Below, in pieces: positions 16,944 through 26,252 of a DNA stretch of 64,000 nt (positions are counted from its first letter, which is position 1; each line of letters begins with the position of its first letter). The notes under the pieces are model-generated. The model searched no databases. It was not told the origin of the DNA and worked only from the letters and a program-made list of their open reading frames with translations. A program made the position numbers and the translations under genes. Source of the DNA: Paenibacillus sp. LS1 (lineage in GTDB: Bacteria; Bacillota; Bacilli; Paenibacillales; Paenibacillaceae); contig NZ_JAPDOE010000010.1 in the NCBI RefSeq assembly GCF_026013365.1, forward strand, positions 163,359-227,358. The letters are read 5' to 3'.

Positions 16944-18197
16944 ATGTTTAAATTTAACGATGAGAAAGGGCAACTGAAATGCTCTTTTTGCGGTAAATCT
17001 CAGGAACAGGTACGTAAGCTGGTCGCTGGACCAGGCGTGTACATTTGTGATGAATGTATCGAACTTTGCACCGAAATCGTTGAGGAAGAACTCGGTCATG
17101 ATGAAGAAGTAGACCTCAAAGATATTCCAAAACCGAAAGAAATTCGTAATATCCTGGATCAATATGTTATTGGTCAGGAGCAAGCGAAGAAGTCATTGTC
17201 TGTTGCAGTGTATAATCACTACAAACGGATCAACACGCAAAGCAAGATTGAAGATGTTGAGTTGTCGAAGAGTAACATTTTGCTGTTAGGACCTACGGGT
17301 TCTGGTAAAACGTTGCTTGCGCAAACGATGGCAAAAATTCTGAATGTACCTTTTGCTATTGCTGATGCTACTTCATTAACAGAAGCGGGTTATGTAGGTG
17401 AGGATGTAGAGAATATTCTGCTCAAGCTGATCCAAGCTGCTGATTATGATGTGGAAAAAGCAGAGCGTGGCATTATTTATATCGATGAGATTGATAAAGT
17501 AGCGCGTAAATCCGAAAACCCATCCATTACTCGTGATGTATCGGGTGAAGGTGTTCAACAGGCTCTCTTGAAAATTCTTGAAGGAACCGTGGCTTCTGTA
17601 CCACCACAAGGTGGTCGTAAACACCCTCATCAAGAATTCATTCAGATCGATACAACGAATATCCTGTTCATTTGCGGCGGTGCCTTTGATGGTCTGGAGC
17701 AAATGATCAAACGCCGGATCGGTAAAAAAGTCATTGGTTTCAATACCGTGGCTGAGCAACAAGATCTGAAACCAGGTGAATATCTGGGTATGGTATTGCC
17801 GGAAGACTTGTTGAAATTCGGTCTGATTCCGGAATTTGTAGGCCGTCTGCCAGTTATCTCCACTTTGGAGCCACTGGACGAAGATACGTTGGTACGGATT
17901 CTTTCCGAACCGAAAAACGCGCTTACCAAACAGTACCAAAAACTGCTTGAACTGGACAATGTGAATCTGGTATTTGAACCAGCTGCATTGCTCGCGATTG
18001 CAAAAGAAGCAATCAAACGTAACACAGGTGCACGTGGTTTGCGTGCCATCATTGAAGGCATCATGCTTGAAATCATGTATGAAGTGCCTTCACGTGAAGA
18101 TGTTACGAACTGTGTTATTACCGAAGAAGTCGTTGAGAAAAGAGTTGTGCCTGAACTTAGCCAATCGAAGGACGATAAGCAGGAAGAAAGCGCCTAA
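16944..18197 (+). CDS. clpX: Clp protease ATP-binding subunit ClpX
   Basis: AAA+ unfoldase that feeds substrates to ClpP. The N-terminal C4 zinc-binding domain is CSFCGKSQ with CDECIELC (residues about 13-38). Walker A GPTGSGKT spans 116-123 and Walker B is IIYIDEIDK. The sensor region contains GLIPEFVGRLP. The pore GYVGEDVE follows Walker A. The length of 417 is normal. It lies directly behind clpP. Confidence 0.97.
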   Translation: MFKFNDEKGQLKCSFCGKSQEQVRKLVAGPGVYICDECIELCTEIVEEELGHDEEVDLKDIPKPKEIRNILDQYVIGQEQAKKSLSVAVYNHYKRINTQSKIEDVELSKSNILLLGPTGSGKTLLAQTMAKILNVPFAIADATSLTEAGYVGEDVENILLKLIQAADYDVEKAERGIIYIDEIDKVARKSENPSITRDVSGEGVQQALLKILEGTVASVPPQGGRKHPHQEFIQIDTTNILFICGGAFDGLEQMIKRRIGKKVIGFNTVAEQQDLKPGEYLGMVLPEDLLKFGLIPEFVGRLPVISTLEPLDEDTLVRILSEPKNALTKQYQKLLELDNVNLVFEPAALLAIAKEAIKRNTGARGLRAIIEGIMLEIMYEVPSREDVTNCVITEEVVEKRVVPELSQSKDDKQEESA

Positions 18198-18244
18198 TTA
18201 AAGCCTGAATCCTGTTTGAACTCTGAAATATAGACTTGTCAGTT

Positions 18245-18289
18245 CTCCACTTTGGCAGAAGGCGAATTCGTGTCTCTGTCAGGGTGGAG
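18245..18289 (+). repeat. Imperfect hairpin between clpX and ispG
   Basis: CTCCACTTTGGCAGA pairs with TCTGTCAGGGTGGAG over 15 positions using three G-T wobbles, with a 15-base loop. No T-run follows. It may be an RNA-processing or stability element in the ispG leader. Confidence 0.4.
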
Positions 18290-18318
18290 CTTTGACGTTG
18301 TGGGGAGAGAAATCACTC

Positions 18319-19416
18319 ATGTATTTAAGACAAGATACACGTCCCGTGAAAGTGGGAAACGTAACGATCGGTGGCAGTAACGAAGTCATTATCCAAAGTA
18401 TGTGTACAACCAAAACGGCAGACGTTGAGGCAACGGTTGCAGAGATTTTGCGACTGGAAGAAGCCGGCTGTCAAGTGGTACGTGTAACGGTGAATAATGA
18501 GGAAGCTGCCGCAGCCATCAAGGAAATCAAAAAACGTATTAACATACCGCTCGTAGCAGATATTCATTTCAACTATAAGCTGGCTTTACTTGCAATTGAG
18601 AACGGCATTGATAAAGTGCGGATCAATCCAGGTAATATTGGTAAACGTGCTAAAGTCGAAGAAGTAGTTAAGGCTTGTAAAGATCGCGGTATTCCAATTC
18701 GGATCGGGGTAAATGCAGGTTCACTTGAAAACCATCTGCTTGAGAAGTACGGGTACCCGACGGCTGATGCTATGGTAGAAAGTGCATTGTATCACATTGG
18801 TATCTTGGAAGAACTGGATTTCCATGATATTATCGTGTCCCTCAAAGCATCCGATGTGCCGATGGCGATTGAAGCTTATACCAAAGCAGCTCAAATTATT
18901 CCGTATCCGTTGCATCTCGGGATTACCGAAGCAGGTACACTGTTCTCGGGAACGATCAAAAGCTCTGCAGGTATGGGAGCCTTGCTGTCCATGGGTATTG
19001 GTTCAACGATGCGGATCTCGCTTAGCGCGGACCCGGTGGAAGAAATCAAGGTTGCTCGTGATTTGCTCAAAACCTTTGGACTCATTACGAATGCAGCTAC
19101 ATTGATCTCCTGCCCGACGTGTGGACGTTTGGACATCGACTTGTTCTCCATTGCCAACGAAGTGGAAGAGTATATCTCTAAGCTTAAGGTGCCGATTAAA
19201 GTATCGGTGCTGGGTTGCGCAGTTAATGGTCCAGGTGAAGCCAAAGAAGCGGATATCGGCATTGCCGGTGCTCGTGGAGAAGGTCTCTTGTTCCGTCATG
19301 GTAAGATGATCCGTAAAGTGCCTGAAGAAATCATGGTTGAGGAATTGAAAAAAGAGATCGACAAAATCGTCGAAGCCTATGAAGAGACAGGTGTTATTCC
19401 TGGTCGTTCGCACTGA
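18319..19416 (+). CDS. ispG: 4-hydroxy-3-methylbut-2-enyl diphosphate synthase
   Basis: Iron-sulfur enzyme of the MEP isoprenoid pathway that converts MEcPP to HMBPP. The TIM-barrel part begins RPVKVGNVTIGGSNEV. The [4Fe-4S] ligands are in ISCPTCGRLDIDL and SVLGCAVNGPGEAKEADIG. The 365-residue length is that of the short bacterial form. I prefer ATG 18319, nine bases after GGGAGAG, over the TTG at 18292. It sits between clpX and lonB with a terminator behind it; the B. subtilis gene is elsewhere. Confidence 0.95.
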   Translation: MYLRQDTRPVKVGNVTIGGSNEVIIQSMCTTKTADVEATVAEILRLEEAGCQVVRVTVNNEEAAAAIKEIKKRINIPLVADIHFNYKLALLAIENGIDKVRINPGNIGKRAKVEEVVKACKDRGIPIRIGVNAGSLENHLLEKYGYPTADAMVESALYHIGILEELDFHDIIVSLKASDVPMAIEAYTKAAQIIPYPLHLGITEAGTLFSGTIKSSAGMGALLSMGIGSTMRISLSADPVEEIKVARDLLKTFGLITNAATLISCPTCGRLDIDLFSIANEVEEYISKLKVPIKVSVLGCAVNGPGEAKEADIGIAGARGEGLLFRHGKMIRKVPEEIMVEELKKEIDKIVEAYEETGVIPGRSH

Positions 19417-19441
19417 TTGATTCATATCTTGTTTCTGTAAC

Positions 19442-19467
19442 AGCCCGCCAGCGATGGTGGGCTTTTT
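19442..19467 (+). terminator. Terminator of ispG
   Basis: AGCCCGCCA-GCGA-TGGTGGGCT followed by TTTT. Confidence 0.92.
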
Positions 19468-19496
19468 ATATTCTCTCATACAAATTCCACATCGCC

Positions 19497-19526
19497 CGTT
19501 TACGTCTCGTTGAAAAGGCTATACTA
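19497..19526 (+). promoter_or_regulatory. Candidate sigma-F-type promoter of lonB
   Basis: CGTTTA, 14 bases, GGCTATACTA. This fits the forespore sigma-F pattern (WGYWTA and GGNRANAMTW) with one mismatch in each box. In B. subtilis lonB is expressed under sigma F. Inference from motif plus homology. Confidence 0.45.
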
Positions 19527-19583
19527 CCAAGTATTAGCATGATCTCATATGAGAATAGCGACAAAATAGGAGGATGTGAAGAC

Positions 19584-21338
19584 ATGGAATTTGGTATGGT
19601 CATCATGTTGATTCAGTTATTTTTTGGAGTGGTGATTGGTTTGTATTTCTGGAACCTGCTACGTGGCCAGAAAACGAACCGCAGTGCCGTTGAGCGAGAA
19701 TCTCGCAAGGAACTGGAGAAGCTGCGCAAGCTGCGTTCAATCTCACTCACCAAGCCGTTGTCTGAGAAGACGCGTCCAGCTACCATTAACGATATTGTTG
19801 GGCAAAAAGACGGGCTGCGTGCCCTTAAAGCTGCATTGTGCAGTGCGAATCCGCAACATGTTATCATTTATGGCCCTCCCGGAGTCGGGAAGACAGCTGC
19901 GGCAAGGGTCGTGTTGGAAGAGGCCAAGAAGAATCCATCTTCTCCCTTCAAGCCAGACGCGAAATTCACAGAGCTGGATGCAACAACAGCCCGTTTTGAT
20001 GAGCGTGGAATTGCGGACCCCTTAATTGGTTCGGTCCACGATCCGATATATCAGGGAGCAGGAGCCATGGGCGTTGCAGGTATTCCCCAACCGAAACCTG
20101 GCGCTGTCACGAAAGCGCATGGAGGAATGCTTTTTATTGATGAAATCGGTGAATTGCATTCGATTCAGATGAATAAGCTGTTGAAAGTGCTGGAGGATCG
20201 CAAGGTGTTTTTGGAGAGTGCGTACTATAACTCCGAAGACACGCATACTCCTGCTTATATCCACGATATTTTTCAAAATGGCCTGCCGGCCGATTTCCGC
20301 CTAGTCGGAGCAACGACACGTTCGCCTCATGAACTGCCACCGGCTTTGCGTTCGCGTTGTATGGAAGTTTATTTCCGTCCTTTGTTGCCTGAGGAGATTG
20401 GGCGAATTGCAGAAGACGCTGTGCAGAAAATTGGGTTCAGCCCATGCCCGGATGCCGTTGATGTGGTCAAGCGATATGCAACCAATGGACGTGAAGCGGT
20501 CAATATCATTCAGCTCGCTGCTGGGCTTGCGCTGACAGAGAAACGTGAGACGCTTCAGGCGTCCGATGTGGAGTGGGTGGCTGGTAGCAGCCAGATTCAG
20601 CCACGGCCTGATCGCAAGGTCCCTTCACAGCCGCAGGTGGGGTTTGTTAACGGCTTGGCGGTATACGGACCGAATATGGGAACCATTTTGGAAATCGAAG
20701 TGTCTGCTGTTCCGGCTCTCAAAGATCAAGGCCGAATCAACATTACAGGGGTTGTGGATGAAGAAGAGATTGGAGGCGGTTCACGTACACTCCGGCGAAA
20801 AAGTATGGCTAAAGGCTCGGTTGAAAATGTGTTAACCGTATTAAAAGCCATGGGTATTCGTCCGAATGATTACGATTTACACGTGAATTTCCCGGGCGGG
20901 ACGCCTATTGATGGTCCATCCGCCGGGATTGCCATGGCGACTGCCATTACATCAGCCATTCAGGGACGTCCTGTGGATCATGAGACAGCGATGACTGGCG
21001 AGATCAGCATCCATGGTCGAGTGAAGCCCATTGGTGGCGTACTGGCCAAGGTGGAGGCTGCTTTTCAGGCAGGGGCGAAGACCGTTATTATTCCCGCGGA
21101 GAACTGGCAGTCCATTTTCGAGAATCTGGAGGGCTTGCGTGTTATTCCGGTAGATACGGTGCAGGACGTATTCCGTGAGGTATTCGCATGGGTTCCAGAA
21201 TCGCAAAAGATGGAACAAACGAAGCTTGCAGAGGAGGCAATTGCACCTGCAACGGAGATTTTTCCACCGGCATCCGCTTCCTATTTGCGTGCTGACGTGC
21301 CTCGTCCAGGACAGGTTACAGATTCGGGAAGCTGCTAA
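19584..21338 (+). CDS. lonB: Sporulation ATP-dependent protease LonB
   Basis: Membrane-anchored Lon-type protease of the forespore. One N-terminal TM helix (residues about 4-24, MLIQLFFGVVIGLYFW) is followed by an AAA+ module with GPPGVGKT and the Mg-chelatase-like GGMLFIDEIGELH. The C-terminal Lon protease domain has Ser446 in DGPSAGIAMATA and the lysine in KPIGGVLAKVEA. AGGAGG lies 10 bases before ATG 19584, so the farther ATG at 19539 is not used. At 584 residues it is slightly longer than the B. subtilis protein. It is followed by lonA as in B. subtilis. Confidence 0.94.
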   Translation: MEFGMVIMLIQLFFGVVIGLYFWNLLRGQKTNRSAVERESRKELEKLRKLRSISLTKPLSEKTRPATINDIVGQKDGLRALKAALCSANPQHVIIYGPPGVGKTAAARVVLEEAKKNPSSPFKPDAKFTELDATTARFDERGIADPLIGSVHDPIYQGAGAMGVAGIPQPKPGAVTKAHGGMLFIDEIGELHSIQMNKLLKVLEDRKVFLESAYYNSEDTHTPAYIHDIFQNGLPADFRLVGATTRSPHELPPALRSRCMEVYFRPLLPEEIGRIAEDAVQKIGFSPCPDAVDVVKRYATNGREAVNIIQLAAGLALTEKRETLQASDVEWVAGSSQIQPRPDRKVPSQPQVGFVNGLAVYGPNMGTILEIEVSAVPALKDQGRINITGVVDEEEIGGGSRTLRRKSMAKGSVENVLTVLKAMGIRPNDYDLHVNFPGGTPIDGPSAGIAMATAITSAIQGRPVDHETAMTGEISIHGRVKPIGGVLAKVEAAFQAGAKTVIIPAENWQSIFENLEGLRVIPVDTVQDVFREVFAWVPESQKMEQTKLAEEAIAPATEIFPPASASYLRADVPRPGQVTDSGSC

Positions 21339-21351
21339 GCGCTTCCCTTCA

Positions 21352-21381
21352 TTGGTTTTTTATGTGAACATTTGATAGAAT
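21352..21381 (+). promoter_or_regulatory. Candidate sigma-A promoter of lonA
   Basis: TTGGTT, 18 bases, TAGAAT. Just upstream, GGGAAGC-TGCTAA-GCGCTTCCC (from 21326) is a possible lonB terminator stem with the T-rich ATTGGTTTTTT behind it. Confidence 0.5.
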
Positions 21382-21424
21382 AATGAATGACTACAACCTG
21401 AGAGCCATTGGAGGTGCGAAAGCG

Positions 21425-23764
21425 ATGGGACCGAGCAAAGCGAAAGGTCGTCGTTTTCCTTTACTGCCTTTAAGAGGACTTCTCGTCTACCCGAGTATGG
21501 TACTGCATCTCGATGTGGGCCGGGAGAAATCGGTCAAGGCTTTAGAAAAAGCGATGGTAGAAGAACATTTGATTCTCCTATGTTCCCAAGCCGAAGTAAA
21601 TATTGAAGAACCAACACAAGAGGACATTTTCAGAATCGGAACCGTGGCCAAGGTCAGACAGATGCTGAAGCTTCCGAATGGTACGATTCGTGTACTCGTG
21701 GAAGGCTTGGAACGGGCTGAAATTATTGAATATACGGACAACGAGGAATATTACGAAGTGCTGGCACAAGAACTGCCTGAAGAGGAGAACACTCACCCGG
21801 AGACGGATGCCTTGATGCGTACCGTTCTGAACCAGTTCGAGAATTATATTAATCTGTCCAAAAAAGTGACACCCGAGACACTTGCAGCAGTGTCCGACAT
21901 TGAAGAACCGGGGCGCCTGGCTGATGTCATTACAAGTCACCTGTCCTTGAAGATCAAGGATAAACAGGAAATTCTGGAGACCATCGACGTTCGGGAACGT
22001 CTGGAGAAATTGCTAGACATCCTGAACAACGAACGCGAAGTGCTGGAGCTTGAACGCAAGATCAGTCAACGTGTGAAGAAACAGATGGAGAAAACGCAGA
22101 AGGAATATTATTTGCGCGAGCAGATGAAAGCGATCCAGAAAGAACTGGGTGAAAAAGAAGGTCGTGCGGGTGAAGTCGAGGAACTTCGCACTCAGATGGA
22201 AGAACTCGGCTTGCCGGACAAGGTGAAAGAAAAAGTCGAGAAAGAAATTGATCGACTGGAGAAAATGCCTGCAAGTTCAGCTGAGGGTGGAGTCATTCGC
22301 AACTACGTGGATTGGCTGCTTGGCCTTCCTTGGAGTCAGATGACAGCAGACGATCTGGATATCCAAAAAGCCGAGGATGTGCTCAATGCAGATCATTACG
22401 GATTGGAAAAGCCGAAAGAGCGTGTGCTTGAATATCTGGCTGTCCAGAAGCTCGTCAAGAAGCTCAAAGGGCCGATTCTCTGTCTGGTTGGACCTCCAGG
22501 GGTCGGTAAAACATCACTTGCCCGTTCGATCGCCAGATCGCTAGGGCGGGAGTTTGTAAGAATATCTCTTGGCGGCGTGCGGGATGAAGCTGAGATTCGT
22601 GGTCACCGACGTACCTATGTTGGCGCAATGCCTGGACGTATCATCCAGGGGATGAAAACGGCAGGTTCACTTAATCCGGTATTCCTGCTGGACGAGATTG
22701 ATAAGATGGCTTCAGACTTCCGCGGAGATCCTTCTGCAGCACTACTTGAGGTGCTTGATCCGGAACAAAATAATACGTTTAGTGATCACTTTGTAGAATT
22801 GCCGTTTGACTTATCCAACGTTATGTTTATAACAACTGCCAACACGGTACACAACATTCCGCGTCCTTTGCTGGATCGGATGGAAATGCTCAACATCCCT
22901 GGTTATACGGAGCTGGAGAAGCTGCAAATTGCGAAAAACTATTTGCTGCCCAAACAGAAACAGGACCATGGTCTGGAAGAAGAGCAACTGGAAATCCCGG
23001 ATGACGCGTTGTTGCGTGTAATTCGTGAATATACAAGGGAGTCCGGTGTGCGGAATCTGGAACAGCAGATGGCTTCGTTGTGCCGGAAAGCTGCCAAGAA
23101 CATCGTATCCGGTGTGGAAGGTCAGATCAACATCACATCAGATGCGGTCAAAGACTACCTTGGACCTGGCAAGTTCCGTTATGGTATGGCCGAACTGGAA
23201 GATCAGATTGGTACCGTAACCGGTCTTGCGTGGACTGAAGTGGGTGGAGATACTCTTATCATTGAAGTGACTGTCGTACCAGGAACAGGTAAATTGACCC
23301 TCACAGGTAAACTGGGGGATGTCATGAAGGAATCGGCTCAAGCCGCATTCAGCTACACCCGTTCCAAAGCTACGCAGCTCGGGATTGCACCAGATTTCCA
23401 TGAGAAGAACGATATCCACATCCACGTTCCGGAAGGAGCAATTCCGAAGGATGGTCCATCTGCGGGGATTACGATGGCAACAGCGTTAATCTCAGCCTTG
23501 ACGAACAAACATGTTTCGAAGGATATCGCCATGACTGGTGAAATCACGTTGCGTGGGCGTGTACTGCCGATCGGTGGTCTGAAAGAAAAATCACTGGCAG
23601 CCCATCGTGCCGGCTATAAAAAAATATTATTGCCCAAGGATAACGAACGGGACCTGCGTGACATTCCAGACAGCATCAAGGAAGATGTGGAATTTGTCCC
23701 AGTAGCCCATATGGATCAGGTGCTGCAGCATGCACTTGTTGAGCAGGCAGGAATTCACCTGTAA
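21425..23764 (+). CDS. lonA: ATP-dependent protease LonA
   Basis: Cytoplasmic quality-control protease. The N-terminal substrate domain (FPLLPLRGLLVYP) is followed by coiled-coil helices. The AAA+ module holds GPPGVGKTSLAR and VFLLDEIDKM. The peptidase domain has Ser679 in KDGPSAGITMATAL and the lysine in PIGGLKEKSLAAHRAG. The start is ATG 21425, eight bases after GGAGGTG; the earlier ATG at 21383 has no ribosome site. The length of 779 residues is normal. Confidence 0.96.
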   Translation: MGPSKAKGRRFPLLPLRGLLVYPSMVLHLDVGREKSVKALEKAMVEEHLILLCSQAEVNIEEPTQEDIFRIGTVAKVRQMLKLPNGTIRVLVEGLERAEIIEYTDNEEYYEVLAQELPEEENTHPETDALMRTVLNQFENYINLSKKVTPETLAAVSDIEEPGRLADVITSHLSLKIKDKQEILETIDVRERLEKLLDILNNEREVLELERKISQRVKKQMEKTQKEYYLREQMKAIQKELGEKEGRAGEVEELRTQMEELGLPDKVKEKVEKEIDRLEKMPASSAEGGVIRNYVDWLLGLPWSQMTADDLDIQKAEDVLNADHYGLEKPKERVLEYLAVQKLVKKLKGPILCLVGPPGVGKTSLARSIARSLGREFVRISLGGVRDEAEIRGHRRTYVGAMPGRIIQGMKTAGSLNPVFLLDEIDKMASDFRGDPSAALLEVLDPEQNNTFSDHFVELPFDLSNVMFITTANTVHNIPRPLLDRMEMLNIPGYTELEKLQIAKNYLLPKQKQDHGLEEEQLEIPDDALLRVIREYTRESGVRNLEQQMASLCRKAAKNIVSGVEGQINITSDAVKDYLGPGKFRYGMAELEDQIGTVTGLAWTEVGGDTLIIEVTVVPGTGKLTLTGKLGDVMKESAQAAFSYTRSKATQLGIAPDFHEKNDIHIHVPEGAIPKDGPSAGITMATALISALTNKHVSKDIAMTGEITLRGRVLPIGGLKEKSLAAHRAGYKKILLPKDNERDLRDIPDSIKEDVEFVPVAHMDQVLQHALVEQAGIHL

Positions 23765-23797
23765 TCCACATATCCGAAAGGTTCGTATGAAGAGTAG

Positions 23798-23841
23798 ACC
23801 GTTCTGCGGAGGCTTCGGCGTCCGCTGGAACGGTTTTTTTT
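23798..23841 (+). terminator. Terminator of lonA
   Basis: ACCGTTC and GCGGA pair with TCCGC and GAACGGT around a GC-rich loop, followed by eight T. Confidence 0.9.
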
Positions 23842-23868
23842 GTATGATAGAACAATCCATGGCATAAT
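23840..23868 (+). promoter_or_regulatory. Sigma-A-type promoter of engB
   Basis: TTGTAT, 17 bases, CATAAT, starting at the end of the lonA terminator T-run and 52 bases before the engB ATG. Confidence 0.6.
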
Positions 23869-23919
23869 ACCATCAACAGGTTTTCTAAGCACAGGCGTTC
23901 AAGAGAGGAAAGATACAAG

Positions 23920-24579
23920 ATGAAAGTAAATCAATCTGAATTTATTATCAGTGCCGTTCGGCCTGAACAATACCCTGAGGACGGTCTGCCAGAGATTGCT
24001 TTGGCGGGACGCTCCAATGTCGGGAAATCTTCCCTGATCAACCGTTTGATTAATCGTAAAAATCTGGCTCGGACGAGCTCAACACCGGGTAAGACGCAGC
24101 AACTGAACTACTATAAGATTAATCAGGATCTCTACTTCGTCGATTTCCCGGGGTATGGCTACGCCAAAGTTTCGAAAGAGCAACGTTTTGCCTGGGGCAA
24201 AATGATGGAGAAATACTTGTTGGGACGCGAGGAATTGAAACTGGTCATGCAAATGGTGGATATGAGACATGAACCGTCCAAAGAGGACAAGATGATGAAC
24301 GAATGGCTTCGTCATAATGGACTGCCTTTGGTTGTAGTAGCAACCAAGATGGACAAGATTCCAAAAACCCGCAGAGCCAAATATATCAAAGTCATTAAGG
24401 AATCACTGGGTCTTCGTCCAGGGGATCTTTTTGTACCATTCTCATCCGAAGAAGGATTGGGGAAAGAAGAGTTATGGGACATTATCACCCGCCATGCCCG
24501 CATAGATAAGTATGCACCAGAAGTACTGGATGCAGAGAATGCTTCTGAAGAGGAAGAAACCAACGAAATTAACGGATAA
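23920..24579 (+). CDS. engB: Ribosome biogenesis GTPase EngB/YsxC
   Basis: Essential Era/Obg-type GTPase needed for 50S assembly. G1 is GRSNVGKSS, G2 lies in the STPGKTQQLNYY region, G3 is DFPGYGYAK, G4 is ATKMDKIPK, and G5 lies near FVPFSSEEG. The 219 residues include an acidic C-terminal tail (ENASEEEETNE). It is located between lonA and hemA, as in B. subtilis. Confidence 0.95.
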   Translation: MKVNQSEFIISAVRPEQYPEDGLPEIALAGRSNVGKSSLINRLINRKNLARTSSTPGKTQQLNYYKINQDLYFVDFPGYGYAKVSKEQRFAWGKMMEKYLLGREELKLVMQMVDMRHEPSKEDKMMNEWLRHNGLPLVVVATKMDKIPKTRRAKYIKVIKESLGLRPGDLFVPFSSEEGLGKEELWDIITRHARIDKYAPEVLDAENASEEEETNEING

Positions 24580-24583
24580 CCGA

Positions 24584-24619
24584 GATAGTCATGGAATTAC
24601 TCCATGGCTATTTGTTTTA
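24584..24619 (+). terminator. Weak terminator of engB
   Basis: GATAGTCATGGA pairs with TCCATGGCTATT (one mismatch) around a 5-base loop, followed by TGTTTTAA. Confidence 0.6.
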
Positions 24620-24727
24620 ATATCCGAATTCTTATGAATATTCATAATAAGGACTTTTTAACGCATAACGGTGAACTTTGGTGAGACACTACAATAAATG
24701 ACAGTGCATATGATGATGAACATGGTG

Positions 24728-24783
24728 ATTTCATAAACATTTCATAAAAATGACCCGGTCACGGCTATGATGTGTGATATAAT
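24728..24783 (+). promoter_or_regulatory. Upstream region of hemA: tandem repeats and a -10 box
   Basis: ATTTCATAAA occurs twice with 11-base spacing (24728 and 24739), one helical turn. A perfect TATAAT is at 24778, but the best -35 hexamer (CGGTCA) is poor, as in promoters that need an activator. No PerR or Fur box is recognised. The repeat may bind a regulator; this is inference. Confidence 0.4.
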
Positions 24784-24861
24784 TAACCATGTCAATCATA
24801 AATGGATAGAGATATGTAGTAAGCACTTTGATTGGAAATTTATTAGGCAGGTGAACTTGCA

Positions 24862-26247
24862 ATGCACATCGTTGTCGTTGGTTTGAATTATCGCACGGCG
24901 CCTGTAGAGGTTAGGGAACGATTCACATTTGCAGAAAAGGACTTGTCTGAAGCGCTGCAGCAGCTCAAGCTGACCAAGAGTGTATTGGAAGGTGTAATCG
25001 TAGCCACATGTAACCGTACCGAGTTGTATGTTGTGGTAGACCGTCTTCACATGTGTGGTTATTTTATTCGAACATTCATGGAACAATGGTTTAATGTACC
25101 ACGGGAAGAATTCACGCAACACTTATATATATATGAAGATGATCAAGCCATGCGCCATTTGTTCCGTGTGATCTGCGGACTAGACTCCATGGTTATTGGT
25201 GAGACTCAGATTCTTGGACAGGTGAAACAGGCTTTTCTTAAAGCTCAGGAAGAGAAATCAACAGGTACTTGGTTTAATATGCTGTTCAAACAGGCAGTTA
25301 CGCTGGGCAAACGGGCACATTCGGAGACTTCCATCGGGGAGAGCGCCGTATCCGTCAGTTATGCTGCTGTTGAGCTGGGCAAGCGGATATTTGGCATGTT
25401 CACAGACAAAAAGGTACTGATTTTGGGTGCCGGCAAGATGAGTGAACTAACCGTGAAACATCTCTATGCCAACGGGGCATCCGAAGTCATCGTGGCGAAT
25501 CGTACGCTCGCAAGAGCCGAAGAATTGGCAGCCAAGTTCCGGGGAACGCCTTGTACCATGGAACAGGCATTAGAGCGACTTAATGAAGTTGACATTGTGA
25601 TTAGTTCCACTGGAGCTGAACGTTATGTCATGGATGCAGCAGTGGTACGGGAGAGCATGAAGCGTCGTCAATCTCGCCCATTGTTCCTGATTGATATTGC
25701 GGTTCCACGTGATATTGATCCAGCCATTGGTGAATTATCCAACGTATTTCTCTACGATATTGATGATCTGGAAGGAATCGTGGAGAGCAACCTTGAGATG
25801 CGTAAAGTGGAAGCTGCCAAGATTGAGAGAATGATTGAGCTTGAGATGGAGGATTATTACCATTGGCTCAAAACGTTGGGCGTTCGTCCCGTCATTCGTG
25901 CTTTGCAGGAAAAAGGTGTCTCCATTCATGAAGAAACGATGGATAGCCTGTTCAATAAACTGCCTGAGCTCGATGAACATCAACGTAAAGTCATTCGTCG
26001 TTTGACCAAGAGTATTGTGAATCAAATGACGACAGATCCGATTAACCGGATCAAGGAAATGGCAGGTACGAAGCAAGGTGATGAAGCTCTGCGCATGTTT
26101 ACTCAGATTTTTGCTCTGGAAGATGCCGTAGAGATGGCTGCTGAAAAAGTAAATCAGAGTGATGCCACGGCTCTGGGCAAACCAGCCGCTCACCTTAACG
26201 AAAACCGGCAAGACCCCGTGCCGGCTTATGCTCCGGCAGGCGTATAA
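24862..26247 (+). CDS. hemA: Glutamyl-tRNA reductase
   Basis: First committed enzyme of C5 tetrapyrrole synthesis; reduces Glu-tRNA to glutamate-1-semialdehyde with NADPH. The catalytic Cys50 is in ATCNRTELY. The NADPH domain begins KKVLILGAGKMSELTVKHL, and the dimerisation helix domain follows. The 461 residues include about 25 extra Pro/Ala/Asn-rich C-terminal residues. It heads a run hemA-hemX-(met8-type)-hemC-cobA/hemD with gaps of 2 to 5 bp. Confidence 0.97.
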   Translation: MHIVVVGLNYRTAPVEVRERFTFAEKDLSEALQQLKLTKSVLEGVIVATCNRTELYVVVDRLHMCGYFIRTFMEQWFNVPREEFTQHLYIYEDDQAMRHLFRVICGLDSMVIGETQILGQVKQAFLKAQEEKSTGTWFNMLFKQAVTLGKRAHSETSIGESAVSVSYAAVELGKRIFGMFTDKKVLILGAGKMSELTVKHLYANGASEVIVANRTLARAEELAAKFRGTPCTMEQALERLNEVDIVISSTGAERYVMDAAVVRESMKRRQSRPLFLIDIAVPRDIDPAIGELSNVFLYDIDDLEGIVESNLEMRKVEAAKIERMIELEMEDYYHWLKTLGVRPVIRALQEKGVSIHEETMDSLFNKLPELDEHQRKVIRRLTKSIVNQMTTDPINRIKEMAGTKQGDEALRMFTQIFALEDAVEMAAEKVNQSDATALGKPAAHLNENRQDPVPAYAPAGV

Positions 26248-26252
26248 GGCGG

